Shown: in pieces, positions 10,006 through 18,918 of the stretch
Layout of the letters: the number at the start of each line of letters is the position of its first letter
Numbering within the stretch: the first letter of the stretch is position 1
Source of the DNA: Bacteroidaceae bacterium
Lineage (GTDB): Bacteria; Bacteroidota; Bacteroidia; Bacteroidales; Bacteroidaceae
Reading direction: 5' to 3'
Length of the DNA stretch: 64,000 nt
Assembly (NCBI GenBank): GCA_017547385.1
Contig: JAFYPU010000006.1
Location: forward strand, 124,001-188,000
Translations under genes and position numbers: made by a program
The notes under the pieces: generated by a model
What the model was told of the DNA's origin: nothing
Seen by the model: only the letters and a program-made list of their open reading frames with translations
Database searches by the model: none

Positions 10006-10078
10006 AGAAAAATCTGCAGTGCTTGCAAAAAATTCTACAAGCACTGCAGATTTTTCTAAACGCCTTGCAGATTTTCGG
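10006..10078. repeat. 73-bp three-core 21-bp-module element (copy 2)
   Basis: Cores GCAGTGCTTGC (10016), ACAAGCACTGC (10037) and AAACGCCTTGC (10058) are separated by 10-bp linkers. Core 1 pairs with core 2 (10 of 11), giving a hairpin with the linker AAAAAATTCT as loop. It lies between the hexosaminidase 3' end and the TonB operon promoter. Confidence 0.9.
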
Positions 10079-10106
10079 GCAAAGCGCATGGGTGAAAGCG
10101 GGTGGT

Positions 10107-11750
10107 TCAGGGATTGTCGCCCCAGGCATGTCTGCCATAGGCATAACCGCGCAGAAAGTAGAGTTCGCGGTCGGGGGTGAGGCGGTGCAGGAAGTCGGGA
10201 TAGTGGCGATGCTCCTGCGGTGTCCATCCGGCTTCGGCCACTGCTGCCAGTCGGGGCAGTAGCAGGTATTCAAGGTGCCAGGCTTCTTCCACCCACTCAG
10301 TCCAGAAGTTGGCCTGCACGCCCAAATAGCGTGTTTGCAAATCGGGGGATACTCCCTTGGCCGGAACATAATTATAGACAGCCTCAAGACTTTCGGTGCC
10401 ATGACCTTGTGATAATGGTTCGGCTGGGTCGGCACTTTGTTTGCGGTTGATGTAATAGGGAATTTGCGGAGTGAGAATGGCATCAAAGCCGCGGCGGGCT
10501 GCCTCCTTGGCTGCACCGTCGGCACCAATCCAGGCCATGATGGTGGCATTGCCTAAAGCTGCGGTGTTGCCGTGGAGCACTTCGTTCCAGAATATCAGCC
10601 GGCGTTGTTCGCTTTGGGGTTTGGTGGCGATGTAGTCGCTAATCTTTTTATAGAAATCGGTTTGCAAATCGCGAAAGTTGGTGGAACCGATTTCTGTCAA
10701 GCGTTTTTTGCACAAGTCGTTGCGTTCCCACTTGTAGGTGGGGCATTCATCACCGCCCAAGTGCAGGTAGTTGAAAGGGAAGAGGCTGATGAGTTCGTCC
10801 ACCACGTCCTTGGTGAATTGCAGGGCTTGGGGTGAAGCTACGTTCATCACGTCGGCCGAAACGCCTTGTCCCACCCACACTTCATGTTTGGCATCGGGGT
10901 CGCAGCTGAGTTCGGGATAGGCTGCCAAGGCTGCTTGAAAGTGGCCCGGCATGTCGATTTCGGGCATTATTTCTATGAAGCGTTCGCGAGCGTATTGCAC
11001 GATTTCGCGGATGTCATCCTGCGTATAAAAACCGCCGTAGTGCTGATGATCGCGCGGAACGTCTCCCCACGGCAGCACCTTGCTTTCGCGCCAAGCTCCC
11101 ACAGAAGTGAGGCGCGGATACTTCTTTATCTCGATGCGCCAACCTTGGTCTTCGGTGAGATGCCAGTGAAAGCGGTTCATTTTGTAGGTGGCCATGATGT
11201 CGAGCACGCGTTTCACCTCTTCCTTGCCAAAGAAGTGGCGGCCTTCGTCCAGCATGAATCCGCGCCATCCGTAGCGAGGCGCATCTTCAATGCTCACGGC
11301 ACGAATGCTCCAGCGGTCGTTGGCCACGGGCACTTCGGCCATCACGTTGCGCGGAAAGAGTTGCTTGAGCGACTGAAGGGCGTAGAAGAGTCCGGCAGGT
11401 CGGGCTGCAGCGATGCTCACGCCGTCAGTGGCACTGACATTTAGGCGATAAGCCTCTGCTCCCAAGGTGGCATCGTGGGTGATTCGGATGGCAGCCTTTT
11501 TGCTCGAACGAACAATTTTTACGTTAAGACCCGTGCTTTTGGCAAAGCTGGCTGAAAATCGTTCTACCACGCTTCGCAGACTGTCGGCCGTGGGACAGAC
11601 AATGTGAACGTCTTGCGGAAAAACATAGTTGGCATTGTGCCATTCGATGACAGCCGGTAGCGGAACGATGGAGGGACGTATCATTTTGCGCGCTTGCAGC
11701 AAAATGGCTGTCGGCAATAATAGGAGCAAAAGGAGGTGTCGTAATTTCAT
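10107..11750 (-). CDS. Beta-N-acetylhexosaminidase, GH20
   Basis: A 547-residue exported glycoside hydrolase that releases terminal beta-linked GlcNAc/GalNAc from glycans. The start was set at MKLRHLLLLLLLP (ATG at 11750), which gives a proper signal peptide; the longer frame adds an unlikely leader over the rpsO terminator region. It has an N-terminal GH20b-like alpha/beta domain (about 25-150), then the TIM barrel with GWRGFMLDEGRHF and the catalytic Asp-Glu pair in HLGGDECPTYKW. In this family substrate-assisted catalysis uses that D-E pair. A role in mucin or host-glycan trimming is likely from the family. Confidence 0.95.
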   Translation of the reverse strand: MKLRHLLLLLLLPTAILLQARKMIRPSIVPLPAVIEWHNANYVFPQDVHIVCPTADSLRSVVERFSASFAKSTGLNVKIVRSSKKAAIRITHDATLGAEAYRLNVSATDGVSIAAARPAGLFYALQSLKQLFPRNVMAEVPVANDRWSIRAVSIEDAPRYGWRGFMLDEGRHFFGKEEVKRVLDIMATYKMNRFHWHLTEDQGWRIEIKKYPRLTSVGAWRESKVLPWGDVPRDHQHYGGFYTQDDIREIVQYARERFIEIMPEIDMPGHFQAALAAYPELSCDPDAKHEVWVGQGVSADVMNVASPQALQFTKDVVDELISLFPFNYLHLGGDECPTYKWERNDLCKKRLTEIGSTNFRDLQTDFYKKISDYIATKPQSEQRRLIFWNEVLHGNTAALGNATIMAWIGADGAAKEAARRGFDAILTPQIPYYINRKQSADPAEPLSQGHGTESLEAVYNYVPAKGVSPDLQTRYLGVQANFWTEWVEEAWHLEYLLLPRLAAVAEAGWTPQEHRHYPDFLHRLTPDRELYFLRGYAYGRHAWGDNP

Positions 11751-11799
11751 GAGTATTGGTATTAGGAATTCCGGAAGTGCCGGTGGTTTTTTTGAAAAA

Positions 11800-11846
11800 G
11801 GGAAAAAGAAAACGCCCCGTAACATCCGGAAGATGGTGCGGGGCGT
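11800..11846 (-). terminator. Intrinsic terminator of rpsO
   Basis: The 8-bp GC-rich stem ACGCCCCG/CGGGGCGT (11812-11819 with 11839-11846) is followed on the minus strand by TTTCTTTTT. It lies 28 bp past the rpsO stop. Confidence 0.85.
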
Positions 11847-11873
11847 AAGTTTCTTTCTAAGTCTCTCAGCGAA

Positions 11874-12143
11874 TTACTTACGCAGACCGAGAGCCTTTAC
11901 GATAGCACGATAGCGATTGATGTCGCGTGCCTTGAGGTAGTTCAGAAGCGCACGGCGCTTACCTACCAACTTTACGAGAGCGCGTTCAGTTGTATGATCT
12001 TTACGGTTCGCTCTCATGTGCTCCGTCAAATGGGAAATACGGTAGGAGAACAAGGCCACCTGGCTCTCAGCGGAACCGGTATCCGTGTTGGACTTTCCGT
12101 ATTGTCCAAAGATTTCTTGCTTCTTTACAGAATCTAAGTACAT
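11874..12143 (-). CDS. rpsO: 30S ribosomal protein S15
   Basis: An 89-residue small-subunit protein that binds the 16S rRNA central domain. The full-length S15 pattern is present: GSAESQVALFSYRISHLTEHMR, the helix DHTTERALVKLVGKRRALLNYL, and the basic C-terminus. It is transcribed alone from a well-formed promoter (12231-12261) to a terminator (11800-11846). The rpsO-pnp order of Proteobacteria is not kept: pnp is about 8.6 kb away on the same strand. Confidence 0.98.
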   Translation of the reverse strand: MYLDSVKKQEIFGQYGKSNTDTGSAESQVALFSYRISHLTEHMRANRKDHTTERALVKLVGKRRALLNYLKARDINRYRAIVKALGLRK

Positions 12144-12230
12144 TTTGTAAATGAATTAAATGGTTTGAAAAATATGCCAACGCTTCTCGCTCATGTTTGG
12201 AAACACTTCCCGAAAAAGCTGAAAGCGCGG

Positions 12231-12261
12231 CAAAGATACGGAGTTGCAATGTTTTGACAAA
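12231..12261 (-). promoter_or_regulatory. rpsO promoter (-33 TTTG, -7 TATCTTTG)
   Basis: On the minus strand TTTG (12258-12261) is followed after 19 bp by TATCTTTG (12231-12238), a textbook Bacteroidetes primary-sigma promoter. The expected leader is about 80 nt. Confidence 0.75.
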
Positions 12262-12338
12262 ACAATAGCCGCTGTTTTTTTTGATAAACAGCAGCCTAAG
12301 TTGTGATTTTGCTTCTCAGGAACGACAAAAAGCGGCTT

Positions 12339-13433
12339 TTATTCGTAGCATTTGGCCGTAAGTTCGCCGGTGAGCACACCTAACGCATTTTGGCCCAAGG
12401 CTTCCATTTCGCCCTCGCCGGGATAGGTGTGAACGGGGGCAATCCAGTCGATGCGGTCGGCAATGCGTGAAGTGATGTAGGGGGCATGGGCCATGCCGCC
12501 TGTGAGCAGGATGGCATCCACCTTGCCTTTGAAAACGGCGGCTTGCGCTGCTGCGCTTTTGGCTATCTGATAAGTCATGGCGTCGATGAGCAGGCGCACT
12601 TTTTCGTCGCCGGCTTCGGCACGGCTGACGAGTTCTTTCACATCTTTCGAACCGATGTGGGCTTCCAAGCCGGCACGGCCCGTAACCATGCGCAGCAGTT
12701 CGGCTTCTTGGTAACGGCCGCTGAAACACAGGCGAATGAGGTCGCCGATGGGCAAGGTGCCGGCACGTTCGGGCGAAAAGGGACCTTCACCGTCGAGGGC
12801 GTTGTTCACATCGATGGCTTGCCCTTGGTGATGGGCGGCAATGCTGACGCCTCCTCCCAAGTGGCACACGATGAGATTGAGTTCTTCGTAGCGTTTGCCT
12901 TGTTCGCGAGCGTAACGTCGGGCAATGGCTCGCTGGTTGAGGGCGTGCCAGATGGAGCGGCGTGGTGTGTCCGGCAGACCGCTGAAACGTGCTTCGGGAA
13001 TGAGTTCGTCCACCACAACGGGGTCGGCCGTGAGTGCCAGACATCCCGGAATGGTTTCGGCAATTTCGGCTGCAATGAGGCAACCCAGGTTGCAGGCGTG
13101 CTTTCGTTGGGCATGCCGCATGTCGTTGCACAGTGTGTCGTTGATGTGATACACGCCGCCACTGATGGGTTTGCCAAGGCCGCCACGGCCTATCACGGCG
13201 TGGAAGCGAAGGGGGATGTGGTTGGCCGAAAGTTCCTCAAGGATGAGTTGTTTGCGAAACTCGTGTTGGTCGGTGGTTTCGACAAACTGTGAGAGTTCGC
13301 TTGCCTCGTGCGAAATGTTCTTGACGAGGATGGCGGTTTCGCCTCGGAACACCGCAATTTTGGTGGAGGTGGAACCGGGGTTGATGGCCAATATCCAAAA
13401 GTCGGCATCGTGGTTGGGTGTCCGGCTGTTCAT
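12339..13433 (-). CDS. buk: Butyrate kinase
   Basis: A 364-residue acetate/butyrate-kinase family enzyme that interconverts butyryl phosphate plus ADP with butyrate plus ATP. The N-terminal phosphate loop (LAINPGSTSTKIAVF), the CHLGGGVSIAAHH segment and LLTGGMAHAPY near the C-terminus are characteristic. It follows ptb with a 48-bp gap, forming a ptb-buk operon for ATP-yielding acyl-CoA disposal. Isobutyrate and other branched acyl phosphates are equally possible substrates in this family. A weak hairpin (12271-12292) lies downstream but has no good T-run. Confidence 0.93.
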   Translation of the reverse strand: MNSRTPNHDADFWILAINPGSTSTKIAVFRGETAILVKNISHEASELSQFVETTDQHEFRKQLILEELSANHIPLRFHAVIGRGGLGKPISGGVYHINDTLCNDMRHAQRKHACNLGCLIAAEIAETIPGCLALTADPVVVDELIPEARFSGLPDTPRRSIWHALNQRAIARRYAREQGKRYEELNLIVCHLGGGVSIAAHHQGQAIDVNNALDGEGPFSPERAGTLPIGDLIRLCFSGRYQEAELLRMVTGRAGLEAHIGSKDVKELVSRAEAGDEKVRLLIDAMTYQIAKSAAAQAAVFKGKVDAILLTGGMAHAPYITSRIADRIDWIAPVHTYPGEGEMEALGQNALGVLTGELTAKCYE

Positions 13434-13481
13434 GTTTTTCTTGTTTAAGGGTGGAGGTGTGTGAATGGGGTGCGTGAGTGG

Positions 13482-14414
13482 TTATGCTTCGGTGCTATCG
13501 AAAGTGTTGCAAACGGCGGCCATGGTCATGCTGTAGTATTTCGACAACATGCTGTCGCCGCGTGAGGGCAGCACCACGGGGCGGAGGGTTCCTTGCAATG
13601 TGCCGGCAATTTCGGCCCCGGCAAAGAAAGCGAGGGTCTTATAGAAGGAGTTTCCGGCTTCGATGTTTGGAAAAATGAGGGCATCTGCGCGGCCCTCCAA
13701 GGGGGAGTTGATGCCTTTGATGGCGCACCCTTCGATGTCGCATGAGGTGCGTACATCCAGTGGTCCGTCAACGATAGCCGGTCCCCATGTTCCTTGCTCG
13801 GCTTGCCGGATGATGTCGGCATAACCCTCTGTGTGAGGGAACTTGGGGCTGACCTTCTCGGAGCAATGTGTGAGTGCGATGCGAGGGGTTTTTATGCCGA
13901 AAGCGCGACAGGCTGCGATGGCATAGCCCACTTGGGCCAGGCGTTGCTCATGGGTGGGATAGGGGATGACGGCGGCATCGGTGAAGAACAGCAGTTTGTG
14001 GTAAGCCGGGATTTCTGCCACAGCCAAGTGGGTGAGTGTGCGTCCGGCAGGCAGAATGCCTTCTTCCTTGTTGAGGATGGCTCGCAGCAGGTTGTCGGTG
14101 TTGATGAGTCCTTTCATCAGAATGTCGGCCTGCCCGTTGCGCACCAGCGAAACGGCTGTGCGGGCGGCTTCGTCGGGGGTGGCAGCCTCGATGTGCGTTA
14201 TGTGTTCGGAATAACGCTCTGCCGCATCACTTAGTCCCAACTTGGAACGTTCGCCAATGAGTATCACCTCGGCAAAACCCTTGGACAAGGCTCGTTCGAC
14301 GGCCTGCGATGTGGAGCTGTCGTAGCAACAAACCACGGCAATGCGTTGGCGTGTGCCCAAACTCCGCAGACGCGTTTCCATGTCCATGAATCTCCGTATC
14401 TTCTCTGTTACCAT
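13482..14414 (-). CDS. ptb: Phosphate butyryltransferase
   Basis: A 310-residue phosphate acetyl/butyryl transferase family protein that converts butyryl-CoA and phosphate to butyryl phosphate and CoA. Length and the internal motifs (ILMKGLINTDNLLRA, THLAVAEIP, GPLDVRTSCD, ADALIFPNIEAGNSFYK) fit the Ptb group rather than the longer Pta. It is first in the operon with buk directly downstream, and the two together form the butyrate-kinase route. A -7-like TAGCTTTG lies at 14441-14448. Confidence 0.92.
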   Translation of the reverse strand: MVTEKIRRFMDMETRLRSLGTRQRIAVVCCYDSSTSQAVERALSKGFAEVILIGERSKLGLSDAAERYSEHITHIEAATPDEAARTAVSLVRNGQADILMKGLINTDNLLRAILNKEEGILPAGRTLTHLAVAEIPAYHKLLFFTDAAVIPYPTHEQRLAQVGYAIAACRAFGIKTPRIALTHCSEKVSPKFPHTEGYADIIRQAEQGTWGPAIVDGPLDVRTSCDIEGCAIKGINSPLEGRADALIFPNIEAGNSFYKTLAFFAGAEIAGTLQGTLRPVVLPSRGDSMLSKYYSMTMAAVCNTFDSTEA

Positions 14415-14440
14415 ATTTCTCTTCTTGCTTTTGTTGTCTG

Positions 14441-14448
14441 CAAAGCTA
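14441..14448 (-). promoter_or_regulatory. -7-like element upstream of ptb
   Basis: TAGCTTTG on the minus strand, 27 bp upstream of the ptb start. No clear -33 TTTG is found, so this is tentative. Confidence 0.4.
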
Positions 14449-14635
14449 AGGATTTAATGGGTGAAAATTGCACACTTTGACTTGAAATATGCAGTAAGGA
14501 GAGAGATTTAGCGCGATTTCGGCCTTTGGGGCGGTGCTTGAGGGGCTGTGTGAGGTGCTGGAGTGGGGGCCGGTGCCATCTTTTTTGAAACAGCTGCCGC
14601 GCAAAGTGTTTGGCGTGCCGTTAATTCTTCTCCGC

Positions 14636-14747
14636 AGTGCTTCAAAAGTATGTTGCAAGGCGTGCAATATATATCTCACGTCTTGCAATATATATATCAC
14701 GCCTTGCAATATATATTGCACGACGTGAGATATACTTTTCGAGCACT
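14636..14747. repeat. Four-core 21-bp-module AT-rich element (copy A)
   Basis: Four 11-bp cores (GCAAGGCGTGC 14655, TCACGTCTTGC 14676, TCACGCCTTGC 14697, GCACGACGTGA 14718) alternate with 10-bp linkers of the AATATATATN type, an exact 21-bp period. Outer arms AGTGCTTCAAAAGTAT (14636-14651) and ATACTTTTCGAGCACT (14732-14747) pair at 14 of 16 positions. It occupies most of the informative part of the 513-bp ptb upstream gap; no credible gene is seen in that gap. Confidence 0.85.
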
Positions 14748-14820
14748 CCGGATGAGTTTTGCTCCCATGTTGATGATTTTTGATGGGAGAAAAATGTCTT
14801 TTTGCGGCAGGGGGAGGGGA

Positions 14821-14868
14821 TAAAAAGAAATCTGCAAATCCCGACAAGGGGTGTCGGAATTTGCAGAT
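14821..14868 (-). terminator. Intrinsic terminator of the Omp28-like gene
   Basis: A 17-bp stem (14830-14846 with 14852-14868; one G-U on the minus-strand RNA) has a 5-nt loop and is followed on the minus strand by TTCTTTTTA. It lies 60 bp past the stop of the 14928-16811 gene. Confidence 0.85.
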
Positions 14869-14927
14869 GTGTGGATGTCGGTGCTTGTTGCGATGGTGGG
14901 GCAACAAGTGGCCGTCGGTGTGGTTGC

Positions 14928-16811
14928 TTAACGATTGACGATCACCTTGCGAGCACCGGTTTCGCCGTTGTGAAGTGTGTAGTTCACCACATAGATGCCA
15001 CTGTTGAGCGGCATGTCGGTGCTCACGCTGCGGCCGTCGAGCTGGTGGATTTGCAGACTGCGGAGGGGAACATTGGCCTGCAATGTGCCACCGGCATTGG
15101 TGCTGAAGCGTACATCAGTTGACGCACCATTGTTCACCGTCTGTATGCCTGTGATGAGGTGGTTCAGCTTGTTGCTTCCGGCATTCAGCACCTCGTTTTT
15201 CGTCATGTCGTCTTTGTTCATCAAGTGCACAAAGGCAATTACCTGACAATTGTCCCAGTTCCACATCTTGTTGAAATCGGCTGCGGCAAAGTCAACGCTG
15301 AATGTGTTGTCGGCTTGCAAAGTGAGCGGGTCGCCAGTGCTGACAGTATTGAACACATGGCGTTTCACTCCATTGTGCTTGAAACGTTCCAAAAGGTCTT
15401 CAGGGGCACCATCGCTGTCAAGACCCAATTGCGGATATTTGTCAACGGAAATGCCATTCTCTACCAAGTAAACAGAGAGGTAGAGCGGTTCACCCGAAGC
15501 AGCCATTTCGGAACTGATGCGACCATGCACGCGGCACGAAATCTGTGTGTCCGATTTGTCGACATCCACCAACACTTCGGCCATGGCAGGACGCTCGCTG
15601 GCTGCAACAATGGCAGCGGTGTAGGGAGCGGTGGAGGCTTCGCTTGCACCGACGATGGGGGCTATTTCACCCTTTGGCACACAGCGGTCGTACATCACGG
15701 CAGGGTTGTATGTGTAGTCGCTGCCGAACAGATAGAGCAAATCGGCATCCATGGGCATGGTGAAAGCATCGTCGCTGAAGCCGGTGTGGTGGGTGACGTA
15801 GAGAACAGGTCCGGCATACTCCTCCATGGCTTTATCGAGGTAGTAAATCATGAACGGACAGTTGCTACAACGTTGGCTTGTGAATTCTTCAATCAAAGGA
15901 ATGCGCAGGAAGGCATCTTCAGTGATGTAGTGAAGAGTTCTGCCGGCTGCTGCTTCTTGTGTGGAAGCACCGTTGACCGACTTAACCGTGAGTTCAATCC
16001 ATTGGGAAGCACCGCTCTCACAACCGGCACGCACCGGCAGGTTGATGATGCTGCCTCCGTAGGCAGGAAGAGGTGTGTCGAAATTGACGGTCTGTGTGTG
16101 TGCCTCGGCATCGCCTTGGCCAATGGTTTCCAACTCGATGCTCTCGATGGGCTGAGCCGAATGGTTGTGAATGTAGACCTTGGCATCGAACGTCTGAGCA
16201 GGAGCTACAGTGAGGGGCGCTGAGGCTACTTTTGCATAGACGGTGTTCTCCAGTTTGGAAGCGGCATCGTCGTCCAGAATGGCTTGAATGAAGAGTGTGC
16301 CGCGGTCGGAGTATTCTTTCCAGCCTTCGTTCTTCAAATTGATCCACGAACCTCCCGGCACTGAAACACCGGCGTAGCAAACCAAAGGATAGGGGGTGCC
16401 GCGCAGTTCATACACTTGCAAACCCACGAAAAGCTTCTCGTCGCCGATGGTGATGGGCTCGTCGAACATTATCTCGTTCCAACCTTCAGCAAAATCGCAA
16501 TAGGTCTTCGTGGCAGTGGCATCGGGTGTGCCGCTGACGTGTTGTATGTAAGTGCGCTTCTGACGCTTACCAATGTACTCGGCACGCAGATAGCAGCGAA
16601 CACCTTTCACTTGATGTCCCTTGAGACGCTGAACCACGGGGTCGGCAGGGTCAAGGCAAATCATGCCGCCGACGTAAGCGTTCTCACCGGTTCCTTGTGC
16701 CTGAATTTCTTCCGGAACAACTTGGTCGGGAGCATAGCCGTAGTGAACAGGGGTCTGTGCGTTGGCGGCCCAACTTATGATAGCGAAAAGGGAAAGTAAA
16801 AACTTTTTCAT
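14928..16811 (-). CDS. Omp28-like exported protein with CxxC and T9SS-type tail
   Basis: A 627-residue exported protein with a signal peptide ending near residue 19 (WAANAQ). The N-terminal half (about 20-200) is a beta-rich module with no clear family. A central thioredoxin-like Omp28 segment begins at LIEEFTSQRCSNCPF with cysteines 315 and 318. The C-terminus (LRSLQIHQLDGRSV... GIYVVNYTL... RKVIVNR) looks like a T9SS type A sorting domain, so surface delivery is inferred. It is related in layout and sequence to the next gene (16913-18805), and it ends at a strong terminator. The biochemical role is unknown; thiol chemistry or adhesion are possible. Confidence 0.75.
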   Translation of the reverse strand: MKKFLLSLFAIISWAANAQTPVHYGYAPDQVVPEEIQAQGTGENAYVGGMICLDPADPVVQRLKGHQVKGVRCYLRAEYIGKRQKRTYIQHVSGTPDATATKTYCDFAEGWNEIMFDEPITIGDEKLFVGLQVYELRGTPYPLVCYAGVSVPGGSWINLKNEGWKEYSDRGTLFIQAILDDDAASKLENTVYAKVASAPLTVAPAQTFDAKVYIHNHSAQPIESIELETIGQGDAEAHTQTVNFDTPLPAYGGSIINLPVRAGCESGASQWIELTVKSVNGASTQEAAAGRTLHYITEDAFLRIPLIEEFTSQRCSNCPFMIYYLDKAMEEYAGPVLYVTHHTGFSDDAFTMPMDADLLYLFGSDYTYNPAVMYDRCVPKGEIAPIVGASEASTAPYTAAIVAASERPAMAEVLVDVDKSDTQISCRVHGRISSEMAASGEPLYLSVYLVENGISVDKYPQLGLDSDGAPEDLLERFKHNGVKRHVFNTVSTGDPLTLQADNTFSVDFAAADFNKMWNWDNCQVIAFVHLMNKDDMTKNEVLNAGSNKLNHLITGIQTVNNGASTDVRFSTNAGGTLQANVPLRSLQIHQLDGRSVSTDMPLNSGIYVVNYTLHNGETGARKVIVNR

Positions 16812-16840
16812 AATATTTGATTTCTTGTCAACGGAATGAA

Positions 16841-16890
16841 TGAATTTGCAAATTCGGCCATTGTTTTATGGCAGCGAATTTGCAAATTCA
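16841..16890 (-). repeat. Intergenic inverted repeat between the two Omp28-like genes
   Basis: Arms TGAATTTGCAAATTC (16841-16855) and GAATTTGCAAATTCA (16876-16890) are perfect reverse complements, and each is almost self-palindromic. No good T-run follows on the minus strand, so it could be an attenuator, a processing site or an operator rather than a terminator. Confidence 0.6.
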
Positions 16891-16912
16891 GTGTATAGGG
16901 TCTTAGAAAAGA

Positions 16913-18805
16913 TTACTTCAAGATTACTTTTTTACCGTTCAAGATGTAAAGTCCACCTTGTTGAGGTGTGAGGACGCGACGGCCGCTCAAGTCAAACCAA
17001 AGGCTGTTGCCATTTGCGCTGTTTGCCTCTACGCTTTCAATGCCGGTGGCAGAACTCTTGACAGGGCTTTCTGTGCTGTTGATGATTTGGCGTTCGAGGT
17101 TGCCATTCTGTTCGCCACGATTCAAGAATGCGATAACACTGAGTTTCTCAGGATTGTAGTCTGAGTAAACATCGGTTTTGAAAGTCATAGAATAGTTTCC
17201 TGCAACCATACCGAGCGGTTTTCCCCACATGGGAGTGAGGTTCTCGCGAATTACGTTGTAGTGAACATATCGGTTGGTGGTTTCAGAAGCTTCCTTGTCG
17301 TCCCAGAATCTTTGGTCGTAGCTCTCTACTTCATTTTCCATCAAATAAACAGTGAGGTTGAGTTGCTCTCCCTCGGGCAGCACTCCTTCGGCCACATTTC
17401 CGCTGACAACGATGGTAATTTCGTCTTTTTCTTCGTTGAGAGTAGCTTCCACATTAACGCTACCAAAGGTGGGGTGATCAATGATGTCGTCATAATAGAG
17501 CTCTTGTGAGGGAGTGGGGTAGAGAATACCCATGTGCATCGGAGTGCCTGCAACGTTGATGGGTGAGGATGCGTATGCCGTACGGTTGATGGTCATGTCG
17601 GGCACGAAAACATTCATGGAGTCGTTCTTGACATGTGCGAGCAACATGAGGATGGCTTCGTCGGGGTCGCCAATCATGAACTTATCGTCGGTGTGTTGAC
17701 ATACCACATTCATGAGCTCTTTGTAAGGCTCATAACCCATCATGAAATAGTCGTCGAAATAAGTGGGGATGTGGTAGAGATTTTCCGAAGCATAGAACTC
17801 GATAAGAGGCTTGTGTACATATTGTTGAGCAGTCGCTTCAGGAACACCGATGAGGTGGATATTTTTTTCGGTAATGTATGCAGGTACTTCATCGTTGACT
17901 TTGGTGAAACTTACCTTGGCTGAACCGGTGCCAAAACAATGGATGGGTAATTTCACTTTGCTTGAAGTGCCGGTTGCAATGGTTTTTGTCAATTCAATGG
18001 ATGATGTAAAAGTTTGCTCGCCTTGAGTGGTGGTAACCTCCAATGAGTAGATGTTATTTGAACCGATGTTGTTGATTACGAACAAACCGGCATTGTCCAT
18101 ATTGCTCTGCACAATTTCATCATAGAGCAGGGAGGAGATGTCCACCAAGTTACTGAAGCGTCCTTCGCTGTCGGTGATGACCAACATGATAGGCATCACA
18201 CCCATGCTGCGTGAGTCGTACCAAACTTCTTTTCCGCTTTCGTTGACTTCTCCGTGGAACAAGAAGCAGCTATTGGGCACTTCTGTGGGATAGAACTTGG
18301 GGATGGAGCAAACGCCTTTCTTTACATTGGTGTAAAAACCAATACAAAGTGTCTCTGTGTCGGGGATAGTGATGGGTGAAGAGAGTCTGATTTCGTTCCA
18401 ACCGAAGGCTGCAGTACCTTTTCCTGTGGCAAGATCGGCATTGTTGAAGTTGCCTTCGCGAACAAAGCATTCGTATGTAGCATTGGACTCTCTGTCGTCC
18501 CAACCGCAACGAATGGCAGTGATGGTGCCGCCGATGTAGTTTTTCAACATCTCACGGGTGAGTTTTATACCGACACCAATGCGTGCGTCTCTGTCGAGTG
18601 AAAGCCCATCATATTCGTAGATGTAACTGTCATAAACGCAATGACCGATGTAAATCTTGCCGGGAGTTGAAGCCATGGGAGTCATGGTCGCTTCCGCCGG
18701 AGTTTCAACTTTGTGCGATTTCCATGGAGCTTGCGCCGAAGCATTCTGTAAAATGGCAAAAGAGAGTGCGATTGCCATAATCAGTCTGGTGTAGTTTTTC
18801 TTCAT
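16913..18805 (-). CDS. Omp28-like paralogue lacking the CxxC, T9SS-type tail
   Basis: A 630-residue exported protein (signal peptide to about residue 25) with the same plan as the downstream neighbour: an N-terminal beta module containing GWNEIRLSSPITI (the neighbour has GWNEIMFDEPITI), a central thioredoxin-like region and a T9SS-like C-terminus (WFDLSGRRVL... GLYILNGKKVILK). Where the neighbour has EEFTSQRCSNCP, this one reads IEFYASENLYHIP, so both redox cysteines are gone. It therefore cannot do CxxC chemistry and may be a binding or structural paralogue. No function is assigned. Confidence 0.72.
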   Translation of the reverse strand: MKKNYTRLIMAIALSFAILQNASAQAPWKSHKVETPAEATMTPMASTPGKIYIGHCVYDSYIYEYDGLSLDRDARIGVGIKLTREMLKNYIGGTITAIRCGWDDRESNATYECFVREGNFNNADLATGKGTAAFGWNEIRLSSPITIPDTETLCIGFYTNVKKGVCSIPKFYPTEVPNSCFLFHGEVNESGKEVWYDSRSMGVMPIMLVITDSEGRFSNLVDISSLLYDEIVQSNMDNAGLFVINNIGSNNIYSLEVTTTQGEQTFTSSIELTKTIATGTSSKVKLPIHCFGTGSAKVSFTKVNDEVPAYITEKNIHLIGVPEATAQQYVHKPLIEFYASENLYHIPTYFDDYFMMGYEPYKELMNVVCQHTDDKFMIGDPDEAILMLLAHVKNDSMNVFVPDMTINRTAYASSPINVAGTPMHMGILYPTPSQELYYDDIIDHPTFGSVNVEATLNEEKDEITIVVSGNVAEGVLPEGEQLNLTVYLMENEVESYDQRFWDDKEASETTNRYVHYNVIRENLTPMWGKPLGMVAGNYSMTFKTDVYSDYNPEKLSVIAFLNRGEQNGNLERQIINSTESPVKSSATGIESVEANSANGNSLWFDLSGRRVLTPQQGGLYILNGKKVILK

Positions 18806-18918
18806 AAATTTAATTATTAGTGTTGTGAATTAAAAAGTTTGCGTCCAAAAATAGATATTATATGCTGTATGAACAAACCCGAAAGCGGCTTTTGTTTGAT
18901 ACAAGACTATAAAAACAT

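Noticed and set aside
12271..12292. Terminator of buk
   Set aside because: A 7-bp hairpin (GCTGTTT/AAACAGC) is present but there is no T-run on the minus strand, and it lies in the rpsO promoter region.
14655..14738. CRISPR array
   Set aside because: The units are 21 bp with variable cores and near-identical AT linkers, there are only four, and no cas genes are nearby. Spacer-like sequences are far too short.
14446..14907. 153-codon minus-strand ORF in the ptb gap
   Set aside because: It runs through the four-core repeat and the terminator hairpin of the next gene; its composition (His/Ser/Tyr-rich, repeat-derived) is not protein-like.
15159..16223. 354-codon plus-strand ORF
   Set aside because: It is antisense to the Omp28-like gene and has no recognisable domain.
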